A DNA stretch of 64,000 nucleotides from Paenibacillus pinihumi DSM 23905 = JCM 16419 (lineage in GTDB: Bacteria; Bacillota; Bacilli; Paenibacillales; Paenibacillaceae): the NCBI RefSeq assembly GCF_000422505.1, contig NZ_KE383864.1:230381-294380 (forward strand), written 5' to 3'. Numbering within the stretch: position 1 is the stretch's first letter; each line of letters starts with the position of its first letter. Below, in pieces: positions 59,020 through 64,000 of this stretch. The position numbers and the translations under genes are program-made. The notes beneath the pieces are model-generated. The model searched no databases. It saw nothing but the letters and a program-made list of their open reading frames with translations, and was not told the origin of the DNA.

Positions 59020-59231
59020 ATTGGATTCGAAACAATGAAGACGTTTTCTTCCGGCCCTTCCCCAGCCATGATTCGAACCTGTTCTTGCCTCCTGCAGTCG
59101 CCAGCCGGACAAGATGACCAACTCTATCCTGTACGAGACGGCTTTATCTTGTGCAGGCTAGAAGCTTGAGGATCAAAGGAAGGCAATCTGTTGGCAAAAT
59201 CCCGGCCATGGATGCTAACGCATCCTTTTCT

Positions 59232-61319
59232 TTATTCCAGTACTTCCTTAATTTCTGCCGGCAATGTAATTGTAAACACGCTTCCTTCCCCTACAGTGCT
59301 GTCCGCTGCAATACTTCCACGGTGAGCATCGATAATTTCCTTCACGATTGCCAGACCGATCCCGCTGCCGCTTCCCTGGGCGGAGTTTCTGGACTTGTCA
59401 TTTTTATAGAAGCGTTCGAAAATATACGGCAAATCCTCCGGCGGTATCCCGCTTCCTGTATCCGCAACCTTCAACTCTAACATCCCCTGTTGCTGATCGT
59501 AACGGAACGTCAGCGCAAGCCCGTCGCCAGGACTCATGTGAATCAGCGCATTATATACCAGATTGGACAGAGTCTGCTTCATCCGGAATTCATCTATCCA
59601 GAGCCATACGGCTGACGGCGGCATGTCTGAGTCAAGCAGTTCGCACCTAAACCTGATATCCCTGCTCTCTATGTCTACCAGGTAATAGCCCCGCAGCTGC
59701 TCCACCCAATCATCCAGTCTGACCATACTGTGATGGAAAGATACTTGCCCGGCCTCCAGCTTGGAAAGCTCAAACAAATCGGAAATCAGCCGGTTCAGGC
59801 CATTCACCTTGTCCAGCATGATTCGCACATAACGCTCCTGCTGCTCCCGATCCTTGATGACACCATCCTGCATCGCTTCCAGATAGCCTTGAATCAGCGT
59901 CATCGGAGTCCTAAGATCATGGGAGATGTTCGTCAGCAGACGTCTTCTTGAGCCTTCCTGGCGCTCCAACTCCTCATAGCTCTTCTCCAGCGCTTCATTG
60001 GATTGCAGCAGCTCCTGGGTGCGTTCGTCAATTCGTTCCTCAAGCTGCGAGTTGAGCAATTTTAGCTCAGCGGAAACTTCCTCCACCTTGCGCAGGGCAT
60101 GGGAGAAACGGTTGGAAATAATAAACGCCTGCATCATAATAAAGAAAAATAATCCGACAGGAGTCATATCGCCCATCCCGAACCATTCATTATAAAAGGA
60201 AACATCATTGATGACTGACAGTACAAAAACGAACATACCGGTCAGTACGATTAGCCCTCCCGCTCGTCTCCGCTTGACACTCAGCACCAACGCGATCAAT
60301 GAAAACACGCCAGTCATAATGACAAAAGACTGAAACAGCCAAAGTTCTCTGGAGAAGGTCTCCACAGGTGCCAGCAGCACGTAAAGGCAAAGGAGAATAC
60401 TGCCGGTTGCAATCCCGCGGACAACCCTTTTGGAGGCGTCAGCAGGGAACAAAAAATAAACGTACAAATATCCGCATAGCGGCGAGAGTGAAAATGATAT
60501 GTATTCAATCTTGTGGGAGGCCTCCCAGGATACAGGCAGCCATTGCATAATAAACACATCGCCCACCACAATAATTCTTGTTGCAACCAAAAGACACAAT
60601 AGCCCGAAATACAGCGTAAACTTCTCTTTTCTTCGCAGCACATACAAGCCCAAATGATAAAAGCCAATCATGAACAAACTGCCGAATAGTCCCATCTGTT
60701 CTGCAGCTTCAATCGTCTGGGAGTCATTTAACGCGTCAACACCGCCCAAATAAAATTCAGTCCATATCCCGCCGCGGCGGTGGGAAAAGTTCGATACCTC
60801 CACAATGAGTTCATGATTGCCGTCCCCATTATAAAAAGAGACGATTTCCCGGGACTGGTCCGGCTTGCTGGAGGCCTTGTCCACGCCTACAACACCGACC
60901 GCCGCCATCGGCTTTCCGTCTATCCACAACTTGTAGGAACTGCTTATATTCGGCACACGCAGCGACAGAATATAATCTCCCGGCCGGGTCTGAAACCGAA
61001 GTACATAGGTACCATAACCTAAGCCGTTCCTTAGGCCTGGTTCCTCCTGCAAATAGCTGTTCCATGAGCCGGGTACCGCAACATACTGATATGGCTCATC
61101 CATCGTGAGGGACTGGGACTGAAGCAGGCGATGCGGATAAAACCGCCAATCTCCCTGCATCTTGACAGGCTCTTGCTCCAGATCGGCCTGTCTCAAGTCC
61201 AACCCGCCCCTTTCAGCCTGGATCTGCTTTCCCGTCATAGGAGGGGCGGCACAGCCCTGCATGCCGAGCAGCAGAATCACCACCAGCACGACTGGTATGT
61301 ATAAAAATGATCTGTACAT
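59232..61319 (-). CDS. Membrane sensor histidine kinase with 7TM-type module
   Basis: 695 residues. Signal/anchor segment, extracytoplasmic beta-rich domain of the 7TMR-DISM type (about 35-195; YQYVAVPGSWNSYL, KLWIDGKPMAAVG), seven TM helices (about 208-402), coiled coil (about 408-455), then HisKA with phospho-His467 (TNISHDLRTPM), and HATPase_c (NLVYNALIHM, DTGSGIPPEDLPYIFERFY, GSGIGLAIVKEI). Ligand unknown; the DISM fold often binds carbohydrates. ATG after GGAGGA. Divergent from its likely partner regulator at 61398. Confidence 0.9.
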   Translation of the reverse strand: MYRSFLYIPVVLVVILLLGMQGCAAPPMTGKQIQAERGGLDLRQADLEQEPVKMQGDWRFYPHRLLQSQSLTMDEPYQYVAVPGSWNSYLQEEPGLRNGLGYGTYVLRFQTRPGDYILSLRVPNISSSYKLWIDGKPMAAVGVVGVDKASSKPDQSREIVSFYNGDGNHELIVEVSNFSHRRGGIWTEFYLGGVDALNDSQTIEAAEQMGLFGSLFMIGFYHLGLYVLRRKEKFTLYFGLLCLLVATRIIVVGDVFIMQWLPVSWEASHKIEYISFSLSPLCGYLYVYFLFPADASKRVVRGIATGSILLCLYVLLAPVETFSRELWLFQSFVIMTGVFSLIALVLSVKRRRAGGLIVLTGMFVFVLSVINDVSFYNEWFGMGDMTPVGLFFFIMMQAFIISNRFSHALRKVEEVSAELKLLNSQLEERIDERTQELLQSNEALEKSYEELERQEGSRRRLLTNISHDLRTPMTLIQGYLEAMQDGVIKDREQQERYVRIMLDKVNGLNRLISDLFELSKLEAGQVSFHHSMVRLDDWVEQLRGYYLVDIESRDIRFRCELLDSDMPPSAVWLWIDEFRMKQTLSNLVYNALIHMSPGDGLALTFRYDQQQGMLELKVADTGSGIPPEDLPYIFERFYKNDKSRNSAQGSGSGIGLAIVKEIIDAHRGSIAADSTVGEGSVFTITLPAEIKEVLE

Positions 61320-61397
61320 GTATTCCTCCGAAAAAAGGCAATTGCTTCAATAGTCCTGCATTCGTTATAATAGTCGAGAAAGCGGGAGGGGTAAAAT

Positions 61398-62129
61398 ATG
61401 AAAGAGACGCATATTTTAGTCGTCGACGACGAGCCCGAAATAACAGAACTGATCGGTCTATATATGGCCCGTGAGGGCTTCACCGTTCATGTCGCTGATA
61501 ACGGGAACGATGCCCTCCGATTAGAGCAGGAAGTCAAACCTGATTTAATTATCCTCGATATATTGCTGAAACATATGGACGGCATAGAGGTTTGCCAGCA
61601 GCTGCGCAAGTATTCGAGTGTACCGATTCTGTTTGTCAGCTGCAAAAGTGATGATAACGACATTATACACGGTTTGACTGTCGGCGGCGACGATTATATC
61701 ACGAAGCCCTTCAGTCCAAGCCAGCTTGTGGCGCGCGTAAAAGCGCATCTGCGCAGGCTGGAGCTTCAAAGGGAAGCAATTGCTGGAGGCGGTCAGGAAG
61801 AACGCATACTGGTCTTTGACGGCATGATTATTGACCTGGATGCACATTCCGTACATATGGATGGGAATCTGGTCACCCTCTCCGTCAAGGAGTATGACCT
61901 GCTTACCTATCTGGCTCAAAGGCCGAACAAGGCTGTCCAAATCGATCATTTGTATGAAGTGATCTGGGGGGCTGAAAGCAACGGGGATACCCGGACACTG
62001 ATGGTGCATATCAGCAACTTAAGGAAAAAAATCGAACCCGACCCGGCCAATCCGGTCTATGTGATGACCGTCCGCGGCGTCGGGTACAAATTCGCAACCA
62101 AGGAAGGAATTTCACATGTATATCGCTAA
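61398..62129 (+). CDS. OmpR/PhoB-type response regulator
   Basis: 243 residues. Receiver with D54 (LIILDILLKHMDG) and C-terminal winged helix (about 130-240; SVKEYDLLTYLAQRPNKAV, DTRTLMVHISNLRKKIEPD, GVGYKF). Probable partner of the divergent kinase. ATG after GGGAGGGG. The last 14 bases overlap the next gene, so its output is tied to that of the RNA-modification genes downstream. Confidence 0.93.
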   Translation: MKETHILVVDDEPEITELIGLYMAREGFTVHVADNGNDALRLEQEVKPDLIILDILLKHMDGIEVCQQLRKYSSVPILFVSCKSDDNDIIHGLTVGGDDYITKPFSPSQLVARVKAHLRRLELQREAIAGGGQEERILVFDGMIIDLDAHSVHMDGNLVTLSVKEYDLLTYLAQRPNKAVQIDHLYEVIWGAESNGDTRTLMVHISNLRKKIEPDPANPVYVMTVRGVGYKFATKEGISHVYR

Positions 62130-62982
62130 TGAATGGAAGGATTATGAAATTATTGATACAGGAGAGGGGGACAAACTCGAACGCTGGGGCAATATTGTGC
62201 TGCGCCGCCCGGACCCGCAGATTATCTGGCCGTTGAACCCTTCGGTCCAAGAGTGGAAAAATACGGATGCCTGGTACCACCGCAGTTCTTCCGGCGGAGG
62301 CCAGTGGCAGTACAGTAACAAGTTCCCGGAGAGCTGGATCATTCAGTACGGCAAGCTCCGCTTCCAGATCCGTCCGACCAACTTCAAGCACACAGGCTTA
62401 TTCCCGGAGCAAGCCGTCAACTGGAGCTGGATGATGAACAAAATCCAAAACGCCAACCGGCCGATTAAAGTGCTCAACCTGTTCGCCTATACCGGCGGAG
62501 CAACCGTTGCTTGTGCTGCAGCCGGTGCTGAAGTATGCCATGTCGACGCCGCCAAAGGGATGGTCCAATGGGCCAAAGAGAACGTCAAGCTGTCCGGTCT
62601 GGAGGACAAGCCGGTGCGTTTTATTACCGATGACGTATTCAAGTTCGTGCAGCGCGAGCAGCGCCGCGGCAATAAATATGATGCGATTATTATGGACCCG
62701 CCTTCCTACGGGCGCGGACCTGGTGGCGAGATGTGGAAGCTGGAGCAGAGCCTCTACCCGTTCCTGGAGTCATGCAAGACAATTTTGTCGGACAATCCGC
62801 TGTTCGTTCTGATCAATTCTTATACCACCGGTCTTTCCCCTGCTGTGCTGCATAATCTGCTGCACCTGACAATCGGCAGCCAGCACAAAGGAACCATTAC
62901 ATGCGGGGAAATCGGTCTGCCAATTACCAAGTCCGGCCTTAATCTTCCTTGCGGCATCCTGGGCCGTTGGGAGTCCCTGTAA
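62116..62982 (+). CDS. Class I SAM-dependent methyltransferase (RlmI-like)
   Basis: 288 residues. SAM motif NLFAYTGGATVACAAAGAEV (about 118-137), acidic strand-2 residue (CHVDAAKG), and the DPPSYGRG motif of N- or C5-modifying RNA methyltransferases of the RlmI/RlmK group. The N-terminal domain has no PUA motif that can be seen. Likely modifies rRNA; position unknown. Overlaps the response regulator by 14 bases, and the next gene by one (TAATG). Confidence 0.85.
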   Translation: MYIANEWKDYEIIDTGEGDKLERWGNIVLRRPDPQIIWPLNPSVQEWKNTDAWYHRSSSGGGQWQYSNKFPESWIIQYGKLRFQIRPTNFKHTGLFPEQAVNWSWMMNKIQNANRPIKVLNLFAYTGGATVACAAAGAEVCHVDAAKGMVQWAKENVKLSGLEDKPVRFITDDVFKFVQREQRRGNKYDAIIMDPPSYGRGPGGEMWKLEQSLYPFLESCKTILSDNPLFVLINSYTTGLSPAVLHNLLHLTIGSQHKGTITCGEIGLPITKSGLNLPCGILGRWESL

Positions 62983-63734
62983 TGATGACTGCACAGCAGC
63001 AGGGAGCACCGGACATCCCGATTTTGTATGAAGACAACCATCTGCTCGTTGTTGTCAAGCCGCCAGGCATTCCGTCCCAGGAAGACGAAAGCGGCGATCC
63101 GGATATGCTCACCCTGCTCAAGCAGGATCTTAAGCTTCGCTATAATAAGCCCGGGAATGTGTTCCTCGGGCTTGTACACCGTCTTGACCGTCCAGTCGGC
63201 GGTGTCATGCTGTTTGCCAAAACTTCAAAGGCCGCTTCACGCATGTCCGAGGCCGTTCGCTCCAGAAGCTTTGACAAAACGTATGCTGCCGTCGTAACCG
63301 GGCATCCCGGTAAAAACGCTGCCCGGCTGAAGCATTATCTGGTGAAGGACAGCCGCACCAATACGGTAGCCTGCTTCCCTTCTCCGGCACCCGGCAGCAA
63401 AGAAGCGCTGCTGGATTATGCGACTGTCGCCTCAGACAGCAAATACAGCCTTGTCGCCATCAAGCTTCATACCGGCCGGCCGCACCAGATCCGGGTCCAA
63501 TTGGCATCTATCGGCTGTCCGCTGGCTGGCGACCATAAATATGGAAGCAGCCAAAGCAAACCAGGGCATTCCAGCATTGCACTCTGGTCAACGTCAATTC
63601 GGGTGGATCATCCTGTTACTAAGGAAAGCATGCTGTTTTCCAGCACCCCGCCGCTTGACAAGCCATGGAGCATTTGGAGTGCAGACGTGCTGGAACAGGC
63701 GGCCGGCCGGATGCTCGGAGAGGAAACGTTATGA
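62982..63734 (+). CDS. RluA-family pseudouridine synthase
   Basis: 250 residues. Catalytic motif HRLDRPVGG with the nucleophilic Asp, then TGRPHQIRVQLAS. No N-terminal S4 domain, so like RluA/TruC rather than RluD. Converts uridine to pseudouridine in rRNA or tRNA. The ATG at 62982 overlaps the preceding stop by one base with GGGAG upstream; the ORF back to 62949 is less likely. Ends with ATGA overlapping the capA-like gene. Confidence 0.92.
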   Translation: MMTAQQQGAPDIPILYEDNHLLVVVKPPGIPSQEDESGDPDMLTLLKQDLKLRYNKPGNVFLGLVHRLDRPVGGVMLFAKTSKAASRMSEAVRSRSFDKTYAAVVTGHPGKNAARLKHYLVKDSRTNTVACFPSPAPGSKEALLDYATVASDSKYSLVAIKLHTGRPHQIRVQLASIGCPLAGDHKYGSSQSKPGHSSIALWSTSIRVDHPVTKESMLFSSTPPLDKPWSIWSADVLEQAAGRMLGEETL

Positions 63735-64000
63735 AATTGATCCGGACAGCCGTTATCGTGATTCTGCTTACGCTCGTCTTGAGCGCCTGCTTCGGCCCCA
63801 CAAGTACGGATACTTCAAGAGAACCACGGCCGCCCCAAACAAGCGATAATGGAACTCAAAAACCAGATGATCATCCACCGGATAAACCTGCCGGGGAGAC
63901 ACCGGATGCAACCGGTCCGGAAACGGACCGGACTACCGAAGCGGTATGGATTGCCGCTGGGGACGTCATGATGCACACGCCCCAGTATCCCGGTTCTTAT
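63731..64000 (+). CDS. CapA-family lipoprotein (partial, runs off window)
   Basis: The first 90 codons are present. Lipoprotein signal with VLSAC (Cys20), a Pro/Asp/Thr-rich linker (about 25-70), then VWIAAGDVMMHTPQ, the start of the CapA metallophosphoesterase-like domain used in poly-gamma-glutamate synthesis and related envelope functions. ATGA overlap with the RluA gene. The rest lies outside the window. Confidence 0.8.
   Translation, partial: MKLIRTAVIVILLTLVLSACFGPTSTDTSREPRPPQTSDNGTQKPDDHPPDKPAGETPDATGPETDRTTEAVWIAAGDVMMHTPQYPGSY

Noticed and set aside
1-64000. CRISPR array, rRNA or tRNA genes
   Set aside because: No regularly spaced repeats, no rRNA-like stretches and no tRNA cloverleaf were seen on reading.

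Overview
The window looks like a chromosomal segment of a spore-forming, low-to-moderate-GC Firmicute, most probably Paenibacillus or a close relative. The evidence is spore genes (cotE, a spoVK-type AAA+ gene), Bacillus-type LexA boxes, a GlnR-type operator, strong AGGAGG ribosome sites with several TTG/GTG starts, and gene order shared with Bacillus subtilis: cotE-mutS-mutL, miaA-hfq, spoVK-hflX-ynbB-glnR-glnA, and lexA-yneA-ynzC. No rRNA, tRNA, CRISPR array, intact insertion sequence or prophage was seen.

Region 1 (1-7.4 kb): the 5' end of a MrfA/YprA-type helicase gene, metH, a divergent acireductone dioxygenase gene (methionine salvage), then a HAD hydrolase, a small membrane protein and an aldo/keto reductase. 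Region 2 (7.2-10.9 kb): the SOS locus lexA/yneA with four LexA-box-like sites, a DUF896 gene, a frameshifted coiled-coil gene, a YjfB-like gene, a lipoprotein, a small membrane protein and a 31-codon mini-ORF with its own terminator. Region 3 (11.1-20.2 kb): a secreted ThuA-CBM6-CBM6 protein, the glnRA nitrogen locus with promoter and operator, ynbB, hflX, spoVK, and a ydcF/DUF402 pair. Region 4 (20.5-30.4 kb): a class A PBP, then the overlapping run mutS-mutL-methyltransferase-miaA-hfq. Region 5 (30.5-41 kb): an amidoligase-like gene next to cotE, a DUF939 exporter, an NMT1-type ABC importer, an M32 carboxypeptidase, a YqkB-like protein, a beta-carbonic anhydrase and a DUF309 protein.

Region 6 (41-53.6 kb) is the most accessory part. 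It holds a Tim44-like/DUF2653 pair, a GH18 protein with six N-terminal repeats, a ZIP transporter, and three paralogous solute-binding lipoproteins with no permease genes nearby. These lipoproteins flank a membrane-fluidity module (fatty acid desaturase, DesK-like kinase, DesR-like regulator) and a guanylate-kinase-like gene. Region 7 (53.6-58.5 kb) holds a divergent metal-efflux locus (ArsR/CadC-type repressor and Zn/Cd P-type ATPase with operator), a nucleotidyltransferase pseudogene with two frameshifts, and small proteins. Region 8 (58.6-64 kb) holds an XRE regulator behind nested palindromes, a 7TM-type sensor kinase divergent from an OmpR-type regulator, and an overlapping chain regulator-methyltransferase-RluA-CapA that runs off the window.

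The best candidates for something undescribed are the orphan solute-binding trio with a shared promoter architecture around the Des module, the amidoligase-like gene inserted between cotE and mutS, the mini membrane ORF at 10.9 kb, the six-repeat module of the GH18 protein, and the guanylate-kinase-like protein with a one-residue insertion in its P-loop. No system that is clearly new could be demonstrated from sequence alone.
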